Source of the DNA: Candidatus Thorarchaeota archaeon
GTDB lineage: Archaea > Asgardarchaeota > Thorarchaeia > Thorarchaeales > Thorarchaeaceae
DNA: 64,000 bases
Assembly (NCBI GenBank): GCA_016840825.1
Contig: JAEORN010000151.1
Span: forward strand, 23,952-87,951
Reading direction: 5' to 3'
Shown here piece after piece: positions 9,012 to 18,493 of this stretch. The notes under the pieces are model-generated. The model saw only the letters and a list, made by a program, of their open reading frames with translations. It ran no database searches and was not told the DNA's origin. The stretch's first letter is position 1. Every line of letters begins with the position of its first letter. A program made the translations under genes and the position numbers.

Positions 9012-10030
9012 AACACAACTCGAAATATTTCTCTTGTCAAACCACTATGAACAGGGATTGGTACCTGATATTGAATACGACCTCCAAGATTATGAAAGAC
9101 AAATTCGAGATTTATCTTGGTGTCTCCACAAATACATATAATCGGTGAAGAGTCCCAATCTGCTATGAAACCAAGGACTTCACCAACTAGTTTCTTTGTT
9201 TCAGTTCCTCTTGTAGAGCTTGTTTTCCCATAAGGTGGGTCAGTTACAATGTAATCAATCTTTGACAATGGCAAGTTTCGAGAATCTCCTTGAATCAAAC
9301 TAAAATTAGATTTGGGAACATTAAGAAGATTACTTCTAGCACCGGTGAGTAAACGCCAATCCGTATCAATTCCTATCACTCTCGATCCGATTTTTGCAGA
9401 TTCTACAAGAATCCCTCCACCACCACAAAATGGATCTAGTAGGGTATCAGATGGCATGACTCCAGCAATATTACACATTACTCTTGCAAGTATCGCATTC
9501 ATCATACTCGGATGAAAAAAGGGTCTATCCTTTCTGCCAATTTGCTCTAGGTTCTTATATAATCTCGAGAAAAATGTTTCAGATAGGTATGAAGAATTCT
9601 CTCCTATGAAAAGCGTGAATACATAATCGGGATGTTTCAACGAAACTGACCACTTGGTTAATTCTAGAATTCGTGCTCCAATTGCAGATGACAGTATAGC
9701 TTTCTTACCTGATTCAAGAACTGAATTGACATCCTGTACTCTAACCGCAAATCGTACATCAGATGAGTCTGCATGATTGAACATGCCATCTTCTAATTGA
9801 TTTTCCAGTGTAAAAGTATTTTCTGCTGAAATAACAATCCTGCCCGACTCCCTCAGCAGTACAGCTCTATCTGCCAAGAATGGAATTGGATTACTATTGC
9901 AACTAAAATGACCAAAACGTTTCTCCCACTGGATATCTGTTGAGGCATCAATCAAAAAAACAAGAGATTCAATTTCCGCTCTTGCTAGAGGAATATTATT
10001 TCCAAGCAGATATACAGAGTAGTCTGGCAA
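9008..10030 (-). CDS. tRNA (guanine(10)-N2)-dimethyltransferase, THUMP/Trm11 type
   Basis: SAM-dependent methyltransferase. The C-terminal half has the AdoMet motif LLDPFCGGGG and the catalytic TDPPYG motif of amino-group methyltransferases. The N-terminal half, about 150 residues, fits the THUMP/ferredoxin-like region of Trm-G10/Trm11 enzymes, with a start like other members (YSVYLLGNNIPLARAEIESL). The role is N2-methylation of G10 in tRNA. The GPN GTPase gene lies 7 bases upstream on the same strand. Confidence 0.9.
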   Translation of the reverse strand: MPDYSVYLLGNNIPLARAEIESLVFLIDASTDIQWEKRFGHFSCNSNPIPFLADRAVLLRESGRIVISAENTFTLENQLEDGMFNHADSSDVRFAVRVQDVNSVLESGKKAILSSAIGARILELTKWSVSLKHPDYVFTLFIGENSSYLSETFFSRLYKNLEQIGRKDRPFFHPSMMNAILARVMCNIAGVMPSDTLLDPFCGGGGILVESAKIGSRVIGIDTDWRLLTGARSNLLNVPKSNFSLIQGDSRNLPLSKIDYIVTDPPYGKTSSTRGTETKKLVGEVLGFIADWDSSPIICICGDTKINLEFVFHNLGGRIQYQVPIPVHSGLTREIFRVVF

Positions 10031-10037
10031 TTAGGCA

Positions 10038-10802
10038 TCACTCGTAGAGGTTATCTCCACCTAGAAATATCCGTTGGAATTCCCCATATAGTGTTTCAAA
10101 ACCTGTTACCTGTTTTCCTGAAACAGGAATGACAGTAGGGCCTTCTCCCAAGTCTTCCAACATTCTTAGAATGGAAGTAGAAAATTCTCGAATCAATCCA
10201 CTTGAGGAGGCATCCAGCGCTTCTTCTAATAGATATGGATCTGTCGACCAATCTATTATCTCTTCAATCTCATCCTCTGAGAGAATATCTGTCTTGCTAA
10301 GTAAATTAAGTTGAGGCAATCCAAAGCGTATATTGATTGACATACCTAATAATAAAGACGAGAGATATCCAGATGGAACTCTTGCGATATTCGAATCAAG
10401 TAAATATAATGAAATAGCTGGGTCCTGTCCTTTCAATCCAGAAACCATGAGTGGTCCTGAATTACGATATGCAAAAAGTTCCATTTGTCCTGGGCAATCA
10501 ACTAGGACATAATCCCGACCAAGATCAACAATTTCTTCTCGAATCTCATTTACATGTCCTATAGCCATATCAAGAGAAGCAACTAACGCTCCATTGGGAC
10601 CTAGTCCAAATTGTTGCATTATTTCTCCATAGTCCACATAATTTCGAATATCAATATCAGACGTATATGGGGGAGATTCCACACCAGGATCAAGATTGAC
10701 TACTGATACACTAATTTCAGATGATACCAACCATTCCTCTAGCGATGCAGTAAGTAGGGACTTTCCTGAACCTGCCGTACCAACAACAAACATGAAGAAC
10801 AT
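10038..10802 (-). CDS. GPN-loop GTPase
   Basis: P-loop GTPase with Walker A GTAGSGKS at the N terminus, the NLDPGVESPPY segment, DIDIR (switch I), and the signature GPNG followed by an A-x-x-x-S-L-D-M-A-type helix. Then VDCPGQ (G3 region) and LLSKTDIL (G4-like). The 254 residues fit archaeal GPN proteins, homologues of eukaryotic GPN1/2/3, which assist assembly of RNA polymerase II. The role in archaea is inferred from the family. Confidence 0.94.
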   Translation of the reverse strand: MFFMFVVGTAGSGKSLLTASLEEWLVSSEISVSVVNLDPGVESPPYTSDIDIRNYVDYGEIMQQFGLGPNGALVASLDMAIGHVNEIREEIVDLGRDYVLVDCPGQMELFAYRNSGPLMVSGLKGQDPAISLYLLDSNIARVPSGYLSSLLLGMSINIRFGLPQLNLLSKTDILSEDEIEEIIDWSTDPYLLEEALDASSSGLIREFSTSILRMLEDLGEGPTVIPVSGKQVTGFETLYGEFQRIFLGGDNLYE

Positions 10803-10932
10803 AACGACAAAATAAGATGGTTGTGCTTTGAGTCCTTTGGTACATGCCTATATTCCTTTTTTTCGTCACTTGACGAATTTTGGGGTTAGTATTGCAATAA
10901 CTCTTATCTGCATAATATTAACGAATTAACGT

Positions 10933-11673
10933 ATGGACCAGAGTGAGGCAATACAAAGGCTAGCAGAAACCATGGCCGGAGAGATATGTCTATCTGAAAA
11001 TGATCCAGGTGCTATAATGAAGCGCTGGCGAGAGCGTTTTCAAATATCTCAGAAAGATTTGGCAAAGCATCTTGATGTATCACCTTCTGTGATTAGTGAC
11101 TATGAAAGTGGAAGACGCAAATCTCCACGAGTCGAAACCATCAAGCGTTTTGTAGAGGGTCTAATAGAGATGGATGCAGCAAATGGTGGAAGGATAGCAA
11201 TGGCTCTGGAAAAACTTGTAACTCCAGAGATTGCTTCGGATGCCATCTTGGACAGTCGTGAATTTGGAGTTCCTATACCCGCACGATACTTGGTTGAAAA
11301 GCTCGACTGCAAAGTGCTAACTCACAAAAGTCTGCTAGATCGAGATATTTACGGATATACTGCATTGGATAGTGTGAAGGCAATCGTAACTCTCACTCCG
11401 CAGCAGTTACTTAGGCTATACGGTGGAACCACTCAAAGGGCCGCAATTCTCACAAATGTAACAACAGGTCGTTCTCCCATGGTAGCAATAAAAGCAAGTC
11501 AAATCGGAACTTCTGTTGCAGTAAAACCAGCTGTTGTAATATTACAGGGAGTGAACGAATTAGACCCATTAGCAGTAAGAATTGCTGATAGCATCCACAT
11601 TCCCTTATGTGTATCAAATATACAAACTACTAATGAGCTAGTGAAGGAGCTAAGGATATTCGAACCGCCCTAA
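10933..11673 (+). CDS. XRE-family HTH transcriptional regulator (COG1709-like)
   Basis: An N-terminal helix-turn-helix of the Xre/Cro type covers about residues 28-85 (QISQKDLAKHLDVSPSVISDY, split here from ESGRRKSPRVETI). A roughly 150-residue C-terminal domain follows, with no cysteines for a metal site and a ligand-binding look. Archaeal proteins of this architecture are annotated as predicted regulators; the target is unknown. The HD hydrolase gene follows a few bases after the stop, so co-transcription is likely. Confidence 0.85.
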   Translation: MDQSEAIQRLAETMAGEICLSENDPGAIMKRWRERFQISQKDLAKHLDVSPSVISDYESGRRKSPRVETIKRFVEGLIEMDAANGGRIAMALEKLVTPEIASDAILDSREFGVPIPARYLVEKLDCKVLTHKSLLDRDIYGYTALDSVKAIVTLTPQQLLRLYGGTTQRAAILTNVTTGRSPMVAIKASQIGTSVAVKPAVVILQGVNELDPLAVRIADSIHIPLCVSNIQTTNELVKELRIFEPP

Positions 11674-11694
11674 ATATTGACAATGGTGACCAAG

Positions 11695-12990
11695 ATGGAC
11701 TTCAACATGGAAATCAATGATCCCGTACATGGCTTTATCGGTTTAACAGATTTAGAAGCAAGAATCATCAATTCTGAGCCGTATCAAAGACTGAGAAGAA
11801 TCAAACAATTATCTGGTGCACACTATGTTTATCCGACAGCAGAACATACACGCTTCGGTCATTGTATAGGTGCAATGTACTTGGCAGGATTGGTGGGAAA
11901 AAGGCTTCTTGGACAATTGGATTTAGGAGAAGATGTTTTGCAGGAGGTAAGATTAGCTGGTCTTCTTCATGATTTGGGACACGGTCCATTTAGCCATGTC
12001 TTTGAAGAACCTCTAATTGACCGACAAGGAAAGAACCATGAAGATGTAACAGAGTGGATTATCAAAGAGAGCGTGGTCGGAGACATCATTGAAGATGGCG
12101 GTATTCGTAAAAGTCGAATTGCAGATTTAGTGAGAGGAAGAAGGAAGGAAGAGAAAGATAGTGTCATTAGTGGTATTGCTGCTGGGCAAGTCGATTCTGA
12201 TAAAATGGACTATCTAATTCGAGATTCTTTCTATTGTGGAGTTAATTACGGTCTTGTTGATATTCATAGATTAATAGCAAGTATCGAAATATCCAAGGAC
12301 TATGAGATGCATTTTGATTTAGCTGCTAGAGGCGCTCTTGAATCATTTCTTGTTGCAAGATATGAGATGTTCTTGAATGTGTATTACCATAAGACAGTTC
12401 GAAGCGTTGAAGTTATGCTAATCAAGCTGATAGCTTCAGCAGACAGAGTTCTCAATCTAACTGCATTTTCTACGCCTGAAGAATTCTTAGAATTAGATGA
12501 CATGTCTTTGGTATCACGAATTAGAAGAATAAATCCAAAGGAGTCGGATGATGCACGTGAAGCATCTAAAATGATGGAAATGCTTGATTCGCGAATTCTC
12601 TACAAGAGTGCCTTTGAGAAAGTCTTACACACAGAAGATCGATTCGTATCAAAGGTTCTTACCAAGAAGCGAGTTCGAGAAAGTATCCAGGATGAGATAG
12701 CATCGCTTGCAAAAGTGCCTTCAGATGAAGTGATTGTAGATGTTCCAACCCTTCCATCTGTACCTTACAACCCACATCAAATCGATCCAATGGAAATAAG
12801 TATCTTTGAGATAATAGAAGGAAAAAGAGTTCCTAGGAAGCTATCTGAATTCTCTAATATTGCACAAATGATGAAAGTATATCTGGATGTAATTCGGGTC
12901 TACACATACGATCGTCATAGGGCAAAAGTCGGGCGTGCTGCTAGAGAGATATTCCAAGAGGTTCCTGATGCTGCACTAATTCATATGTGA
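11695..12990 (+). CDS. HD-domain phosphohydrolase (COG1078, dNTPase-like)
   Basis: Metal-dependent HD hydrolase. Motifs: RLRRIKQLSG, H-T-R-F-x-H in YPTAEHTRFGHCIGA, the central LLHDLGHGPFSHVFE (HD plus GPFSH), and a downstream Asp in GQVDSDKMDYLIRDS. It resembles archaeal/bacterial deoxynucleotide triphosphohydrolases (SAMHD1-like); the true substrate is open. The frame extends to TTG 11677. ATG 11695 is preferred because GGTGA (11685-11689) lies 5 bases upstream and the protein then begins close to the conserved DPVHG segment. Confidence 0.9.
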   Translation: MDFNMEINDPVHGFIGLTDLEARIINSEPYQRLRRIKQLSGAHYVYPTAEHTRFGHCIGAMYLAGLVGKRLLGQLDLGEDVLQEVRLAGLLHDLGHGPFSHVFEEPLIDRQGKNHEDVTEWIIKESVVGDIIEDGGIRKSRIADLVRGRRKEEKDSVISGIAAGQVDSDKMDYLIRDSFYCGVNYGLVDIHRLIASIEISKDYEMHFDLAARGALESFLVARYEMFLNVYYHKTVRSVEVMLIKLIASADRVLNLTAFSTPEEFLELDDMSLVSRIRRINPKESDDAREASKMMEMLDSRILYKSAFEKVLHTEDRFVSKVLTKKRVRESIQDEIASLAKVPSDEVIVDVPTLPSVPYNPHQIDPMEISIFEIIEGKRVPRKLSEFSNIAQMMKVYLDVIRVYTYDRHRAKVGRAAREIFQEVPDAALIHM

Positions 12991-13034
12991 ATACAATTTT
13001 CATATTTCAGGGTCCCTAATCAAAGATTGGGGAG

Positions 13035-13042
13035 GTTATATA
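13035..13042 (+). promoter_or_regulatory. TATA box of the roadblock/GTPase operon
   Basis: TTATATAC lies about 25 bases upstream of the in-frame TTG at 13063, matching a leaderless archaeal transcript. If correct, the alternative upstream start (TTG 13027) lies before the transcription start. Confidence 0.45.
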
Positions 13043-13062
13043 CTCAACTCCGGGATTTATCA

Positions 13063-14040
13063 TTGAATCAGATACGAATCGGAGCTGAGTCCTTGACGGA
13101 AGACCTGAATGAAGCCTTGCAGAATATAAAGACAATTACTGGAGTCGAGAATGTCGTTCTAATCCAAAAGGATGGATTACCTGTGGCAAGTGCTGGTGTA
13201 TGGTTTAGTAAAGAAGAAGTGTTTGCTGTAGCATCTTCGACCTGTGCAATTTTTGGAGTGGCACGATTGATACATGGAGATTTCAAGTATCTCTTAATGG
13301 AGTCAGAAACTTCAAAGGTTTTCCTCGCATCGCTCCCTGACAATCCAGATTACTTTCTCACAATTACAACTGCCCCTAGAGTCAACCTAGCTGCGCTTTT
13401 TATCGAGATGCGTGAAAGCATGGTACGTGTATCGTTCTTGCTCCGACAACACGTAGATGGACGATTACCACCTCTCCGCTCCTATAGCTCAGAAGAAACA
13501 CAACAAGTTCTCAGAGGATTCGCAGTTGCTGATGGAACTATAACAACATATTCCACATCTCGCTCGATGTTATCCCTTGATAGATCTCAGGCACTCGCTC
13601 TTCGATCCATACTGCGTCAAATTCACGATAGTATCCCAAATATAGAATCCGTTTTCCTTTCTTTAAGTGGGGGAGTACGTGTTTCCTTAGAAGGTTTTAC
13701 AAATGATAGATTGGCTGCAATGTCTTTTGCTTTACATGACGCTTCTGAGCGAGTAGTGAGAACTCTGAGAAACAGTTCCTTACATACCGTTCTCTGTGAA
13801 ACCGAAAAGACTCGACATTTTATATATGCAGTGCCTAATGGAGTATTCAGTTTATGGGTAAAGAGAGATACTCAGAAGCTTGGTCTTATGCGACTTCTAT
13901 TGAAGCACTACATAACGGAAACTCAGAGAGTGCTGAGTTCAGCCACTGTTGCAAAACCTGGACTACCTCAAGATTTGCGTGAGCTTATCCTATCTGAACG
14001 ACCCAAGAAAGATCTTCTTTTAGCGAGGCGAAATACATGA
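13063..14040 (+). CDS. Tandem roadblock/LC7-domain protein (MglB-like)
   Basis: Two roadblock/LC7-like domains in one chain. The first, about residues 10-115, has the typical opening helix (LNEALQNIKTITGVENVVLI), the G-L-P-V-A-S strand, and the helix-strand order of MglB. The second, about residues 165-285, repeats the pattern more weakly (IHDSIPNIESVFLSLSGG, then HFIYAVPNGVFSLWV). Roadblock proteins act as GAPs or scaffolds for Ras-like GTPases, and MglB works as a dimer, so a tandem chain could be a pre-formed dimer. The MglA-like GTPase at 14972 supports this. The longest frame starts at TTG 13027; 13063 is chosen from the TATA box. The next gene overlaps its stop (ATGA). Confidence 0.78.
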   Translation: MNQIRIGAESLTEDLNEALQNIKTITGVENVVLIQKDGLPVASAGVWFSKEEVFAVASSTCAIFGVARLIHGDFKYLLMESETSKVFLASLPDNPDYFLTITTAPRVNLAALFIEMRESMVRVSFLLRQHVDGRLPPLRSYSSEETQQVLRGFAVADGTITTYSTSRSMLSLDRSQALALRSILRQIHDSIPNIESVFLSLSGGVRVSLEGFTNDRLAAMSFALHDASERVVRTLRNSSLHTVLCETEKTRHFIYAVPNGVFSLWVKRDTQKLGLMRLLLKHYITETQRVLSSATVAKPGLPQDLRELILSERPKKDLLLARRNT

Positions 14041-14957
14041 GTTACTCTATACTACGACTTATTGAACTATTAGAAAGTGATTTTCCTTTATTACTGAATT
14101 CAGTGATGAAACGTATTCCTTTGCTTGTGACAGGTATTGACATCGAGCTTATAGATGATGTTGTAGAGAGCGTTTCTTCTTTGAGCCCTCATCGCCACAA
14201 GATGGTTTTCTGGAGGGACTTCACATCAGAGGATGAAATTCTTTCAGTATGGGAAGAGGAAAAACACAACTACGAAGTAAATCGAACAGTTGTTTGCAGT
14301 CTTGCTTCAAATCTTAGACTTGCATTAGAACGAATCAAAATCTTCTCAGGATGGATAATTGGAATCCCTCTCTCAAATGAATCAAGAGGAATCTATGTAA
14401 AGAAATCCCAATTAGATGAGCTTGTCACTCACATATCACAATCTTCTGGAGGATGTGGAGTTCTAGAATTGACCTCCCCCTCTTCCATGAAGTTTGAATT
14501 AGTTAATGCTACCGAAAGCAATCTAGAAGTAGAAAAGAGAATCGTAAATAAGATTCTCACACGAAAGACTCAATCTCTTGAGCGTATTCGACGTCTATTA
14601 AGCAAATCATTGAGAGGCGCAAATGTGTCGGATGGAATAATCAATGCCGTATTGAAACTTGATGATGAATCCGAGAAAATCACTCAAGATATGTTTGAGG
14701 AAGAAATCAATAATTTCGTTCATGCTGCTAGACGTGCAGTAACACTTCTTTCGCGAATTCGCTTAGCTCGCGAATTAGGCACTTCTACTGTACTTACAGA
14801 ACGCAACCTATACGAAGCTATTGGATGGGATGGAGGCGATCTCGAAGACCTAATTAGGTTCATTCATGCTGAGTGGCATGAGGACTTTTCTGATTGCGTT
14901 AAGTTGGGAACATTATCAGGTCTAGGAGCTTGGGTCGATAGCATGTGGGGTGCATAG
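14037..14957 (+). CDS. Unknown helical protein between roadblock and GTPase genes
   Basis: I do not recognise a family. The 306-residue protein is soluble, charged and mostly helical in its second half (about residues 160-250, rich in K/R/E with regular leucines), with a mixed N-terminal part containing short hydrophobic strands (RIPLLVTGIDIELIDDVVESV; FSGWIIGIPL). Its ATG overlaps the TGA of the tandem roadblock gene and its stop lies 14 bases before the GTPase start, so translation is probably coupled to both. Context suggests a partner, effector or scaffold of the GTPase-roadblock pair. No catalytic motif was seen. Confidence 0.7.
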   Translation: MSYSILRLIELLESDFPLLLNSVMKRIPLLVTGIDIELIDDVVESVSSLSPHRHKMVFWRDFTSEDEILSVWEEEKHNYEVNRTVVCSLASNLRLALERIKIFSGWIIGIPLSNESRGIYVKKSQLDELVTHISQSSGGCGVLELTSPSSMKFELVNATESNLEVEKRIVNKILTRKTQSLERIRRLLSKSLRGANVSDGIINAVLKLDDESEKITQDMFEEEINNFVHAARRAVTLLSRIRLARELGTSTVLTERNLYEAIGWDGGDLEDLIRFIHAEWHEDFSDCVKLGTLSGLGAWVDSMWGA

Positions 14958-14971
14958 GAGGGTACCACTAA

Positions 14972-15553
14972 TTGATTGTTGACTATGGAAACAGAACTGT
15001 AGGATTGAAGATTGTGTTTTTTGGGCCTGCAATGAGTGGAAAAACCACATCCATTCAGTGGCTATTCAAAAGCTTAGATTGTGCAGATCGATTAACATCT
15101 ATTGAAAACACTGTTGGACGTACAATGTTTTGTGACTTTGGTACTATTCCCTTTGCACTTGGTGATAGCTGGACAATCAATGCTCATATTTGGTCTGCTA
15201 CAGGTCAAGACTTCTATCGTTCGACTCGTGAAGTAGTACTTGTTGGAGCAGATGGTATAATATTCGTTGCAGACTCGCAAGAATCCTTACTAGATGAGAA
15301 TCTTGCAAGTTGGAATGAGCTTATGGCACTTATTTCAGAGGAGGAACGGCCTTTACCAATTGTCGTTTGCCTGAACAAACAAGATTTACCCAGTGCGATA
15401 GACGAAGATAGACTCAGACACCATCTCAAGTTACCATCAGCAGTTCCAGTTATCCGCAGCGTTGCGATGAACGGTCTGAATGTCTTGGAAGCCTTTGAAA
15501 TTCTATTTCATGATGCAATGCGATCAAGTGCAATGGCTCAGCCAGTACAGTAA
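14972..15553 (+). CDS. MglA-like small Ras-superfamily GTPase
   Basis: G1 is GPAMSGKTT (about residues 18-26). The switch II region is WSATGQDFYRSTREVVLVGAD, with TGQ in place of the classical DxxGQ, as in MglA (TVPGQ-FY). G4 is NKQD and the G5 region follows VIRSVA. The opening NY/DYGNRTVGLKIVFFGP also parallels MglA. There is no C-terminal lipidation cysteine. MglA switches polarity complexes in bacteria and is regulated by the roadblock protein MglB; here a tandem roadblock protein is encoded two genes upstream. The start is TTG with GGAGGGT upstream. Confidence 0.88.
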   Translation: MIVDYGNRTVGLKIVFFGPAMSGKTTSIQWLFKSLDCADRLTSIENTVGRTMFCDFGTIPFALGDSWTINAHIWSATGQDFYRSTREVVLVGADGIIFVADSQESLLDENLASWNELMALISEEERPLPIVVCLNKQDLPSAIDEDRLRHHLKLPSAVPVIRSVAMNGLNVLEAFEILFHDAMRSSAMAQPVQ

Positions 15554-15649
15554 CCATCAATCTAGCGATTACTTTATACGAACTGACCTTTGAAGCAGAA
15601 CCGTATTGATTCTGCAATTTATGCAGGAGAAGTATCTGAGGTAACATTC

Positions 15650-17326
15650 TTGGAATCTTTGAAAAACAATACAAGATTCATCTTCATTACAGGTGGTGTT
15701 CTTTCCGGTATTGGTAAAGGAGTTACCACAGCATCCATTGCAAAATTACTCCAATTTAGGGGCTATAAAATCAGAATCCTGAAGATAGATCCATACCTGA
15801 ACATCGACCCTGGGACTATGAATCCTATAGAACATGGAGAAGTATTTGTAACAGATAAGACTTGGACCTTCACACCTGTAGAGGATGTAGAATTCAACAT
15901 ATCTGAAATTGATTTAGACTTTGGAACATATGAAAGATTCACAGGAATCGAAGTGCACCCATCTCAGAATATCACATCTGGACAAATCTACCTATCAGTC
16001 ATTCTTCGTGAACGCAAAGGACTCTATCTAGGCAGAACTGTTCAAATTATACCACACATTACAGAACGCATAAAGAGAAGAATTTGGGATGTTGCTGCAC
16101 AAGAACCGATTCCAGATGTAGTTCTTATTGAAATTGGAGGAACTGTAGGTGATATCGAAGCAATGCCTTTCTTGGAATCTGTACGTCAGCTGGCAATGGA
16201 GATAGGACGTAATCGAGTAGCATTCGTTCATGTAACTTTGGTTCCTTATATGGAATCAGTTGGGGAATTTAAAACAAAACCTACCCAACACAGTGTCAGA
16301 ACACTCCAAGGATTAGGACTACAGCCAGACATTGTCGTTTGTCGCGCTGAAAAGGAACTTACAGAATCAGCAGAGAGGAAAATTGCTCTATTCTGCAATG
16401 TTCCAGAGAATAGAGTCATTTCAAATCCCGACATTTCTATTATTTATCAACTTCCACTTTCATTTGAAGAACAAGAATTAGGAAAAATCATTGAAAATCA
16501 TCTTGAACTGGAAAATCGTCTAGCGGAAACTGATGAATGGTCCAAAATTGTGGAGGCTTTCAAGAATCCAGCAAATTCAGTTACTATTGCAATGCCCGGA
16601 AAATACACATCCCTAAGTGACTCTTACAAAAGTATCAATGAAGCCCTTGCTCATGCTGCAGCAATATGTGGAGCTGAGGTCAAAATTAAGTGGATCGAAA
16701 CGGAAAACCGATGTGATATCTCATGCTTGACCGAGGATTTAGGAGAAGTAGATGGAATCCTACTAACACCTGGATTTGGAGAACGTGGGGTCGAGGGAAT
16801 GATAAATGCTGCAAAGGTTAGTCTTGAAAGAAAAATTCCATTTCTTGGTATATGCTACGGTGCCCAACTAGGAGTAGTAGCCTTTGCAAGGCATGAAATG
16901 GGTTGGGAGGGAGCCCATACCACAGAGGTCGATAGTAATAGTCTGTATCCTGTCGTAGATCTCATGGATGATCAAAAATTGACTGAAGATATGGGTGGAA
17001 CGATGCGATTGGGTGGCCATGAAGTAATTATCAAGGAAAACACCCTTTTATCCCAGCTTTATTCCTCTCCTAATACACGTGAAAGGTTCAGACACCGATA
17101 TCATCTCATTGAAAGGTATGTTAGTCGGATGGATGAGAAAGGAATGCAAATATCTGCATATGATAACTCAGGAAATATCATCAATGCGATAGAATTGACC
17201 ACTCATCCCTTTTGGATCGGAGTTCAATATCATCCAGAATTCAAATCACAACCAGGAAAGCCGCATCCATTATATCTTGGGTTAATAAGGGCGGGCCTAG
17301 ACTATAAGAAGAAGAGGGAATCGTAG
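15650..17326 (+). CDS. pyrG: CTP synthase
   Basis: Glutamine-dependent conversion of UTP to CTP. The N-terminal synthetase domain opens with FIFITGGVLSGIGKGVTTAS and carries the KIDPYLNIDPGTMNP segment. The C-terminal class I glutamine amidotransferase domain has the Cys nucleophile in GICYGAQ and the His/Glu pair in QYHPEF. The frame reaches TTG 15590, giving a 20-residue non-homologous extension. TTG 15650 is preferred because GAGGT (15638-15642) lies 7 bases upstream and the length then fits the family. The stop overlaps the NurA start by one base. Confidence 0.96.
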   Translation: MESLKNNTRFIFITGGVLSGIGKGVTTASIAKLLQFRGYKIRILKIDPYLNIDPGTMNPIEHGEVFVTDKTWTFTPVEDVEFNISEIDLDFGTYERFTGIEVHPSQNITSGQIYLSVILRERKGLYLGRTVQIIPHITERIKRRIWDVAAQEPIPDVVLIEIGGTVGDIEAMPFLESVRQLAMEIGRNRVAFVHVTLVPYMESVGEFKTKPTQHSVRTLQGLGLQPDIVVCRAEKELTESAERKIALFCNVPENRVISNPDISIIYQLPLSFEEQELGKIIENHLELENRLAETDEWSKIVEAFKNPANSVTIAMPGKYTSLSDSYKSINEALAHAAAICGAEVKIKWIETENRCDISCLTEDLGEVDGILLTPGFGERGVEGMINAAKVSLERKIPFLGICYGAQLGVVAFARHEMGWEGAHTTEVDSNSLYPVVDLMDDQKLTEDMGGTMRLGGHEVIIKENTLLSQLYSSPNTRERFRHRYHLIERYVSRMDEKGMQISAYDNSGNIINAIELTTHPFWIGVQYHPEFKSQPGKPHPLYLGLIRAGLDYKKKRES

Positions 17327-18489
17327 TGGACAAGAATCTCGACAAAATGCTCTCACTTCTGGTTGAAGAGATTGAAAGAGTCGAGAGAACAAAACAAAAG
17401 TTCGGTAGTGTAATGCAGGAAATAAAACACAAAATCGATTTAGGAAAATATCCTGCCTTTGTTGCAAATTGTATTGAAACCAATTTCACAACAAAAATTA
17501 GCCCCACACGATTAGATGGACTAAAGATTGCTGGAATTGATGGTGGACTTATTCGGAAACGCTTCAAATCGATGGACTTGGTATTAACAAGAGGTGTTGC
17601 AGTAATCTTCCAATTTCAGTCTAATACTGGCCCATTAGTTGATTTTTTTCCTGATCCGTTTCCTGAACCAAAAGCTAAGCTTGTTATGTTGTCAATGTCA
17701 GGTCCCGAGCTCGATCAACTAGCTTCGTTAGAGAGAATTGCAGAAGAACTTCGTGTGACTATTGCAGCTCTAGATGAATTTCATATTGATATCGTTCTGG
17801 TGGATGGGAGCTTATTCTACCATCCAAGAGATCGTCCTCCGGCAGGATCGATTGCAGATGAGAAATTTCAGGAAGTTCTAGCTCTATATAGACAACTCTA
17901 CAATAAGATATCAAGAAAAAGAACAATGTTGGTTGGAATAGTGAAAGATAGCAGATCCACAAGAGTCGTCAACACATTAGGAGACATCCTTCCACATATA
18001 CTACGAAATCCTACATTATTTGAAAGAATGCAGGGAATAGACTATCGATGGTTGCTAAAGATATCCCGTGATTGTGATCTGTTGGATACTTTTCTTGAGG
18101 AAGGAGAAAGAACATTCGCATTCCAATATGCAAGTGAGCTACAACAAAATACGAACTCATTACACTCTGACTTAGCACCTTGGGCATCAAAAATATGGGT
18201 CACATATCTAAAAACCGCACGAGATGATCTACCTCTACGAATAGAAATGATGATTAAATCAGAGGGAGAGGAAGGCATCAATCAACTAAACCGAACTCTA
18301 TCTGCGATACTGCCTTTATCCTATCAGCATCCCGAATATGGGCTACCGAGTCCAATCGTAGAAGCAGATGCCAGAGCTAGGATAAGTAACAATGAAGCTC
18401 GATTAGTAATAGATCGTTTAATGGCGCTTTCGGGTCTAATTTATTCCAAACTCGAAAAAAGGAGATCTAGAAACCCTTTCGGAGGATAA
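17326..18489 (+). CDS. nurA: NurA 5'-3' nuclease
   Basis: Archaeal NurA nuclease acting with HerA in DNA end resection. The metal-site pattern is visible: IAGIDGG near residue 68, then IVLVDGSLFYH near 155, and a late KDSRST segment. The 387 residues match the family. The GTG start at 17326 shares a base with the pyrG stop, and HerA follows 4 bases after its stop, so the pair is co-transcribed. Neither Mre11 nor Rad50, usual neighbours in other archaea, is in this window. Confidence 0.92.
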   Translation: MDKNLDKMLSLLVEEIERVERTKQKFGSVMQEIKHKIDLGKYPAFVANCIETNFTTKISPTRLDGLKIAGIDGGLIRKRFKSMDLVLTRGVAVIFQFQSNTGPLVDFFPDPFPEPKAKLVMLSMSGPELDQLASLERIAEELRVTIAALDEFHIDIVLVDGSLFYHPRDRPPAGSIADEKFQEVLALYRQLYNKISRKRTMLVGIVKDSRSTRVVNTLGDILPHILRNPTLFERMQGIDYRWLLKISRDCDLLDTFLEEGERTFAFQYASELQQNTNSLHSDLAPWASKIWVTYLKTARDDLPLRIEMMIKSEGEEGINQLNRTLSAILPLSYQHPEYGLPSPIVEADARARISNNEARLVIDRLMALSGLIYSKLEKRRSRNPFGG

Positions 18490-18493
18490 AGCA

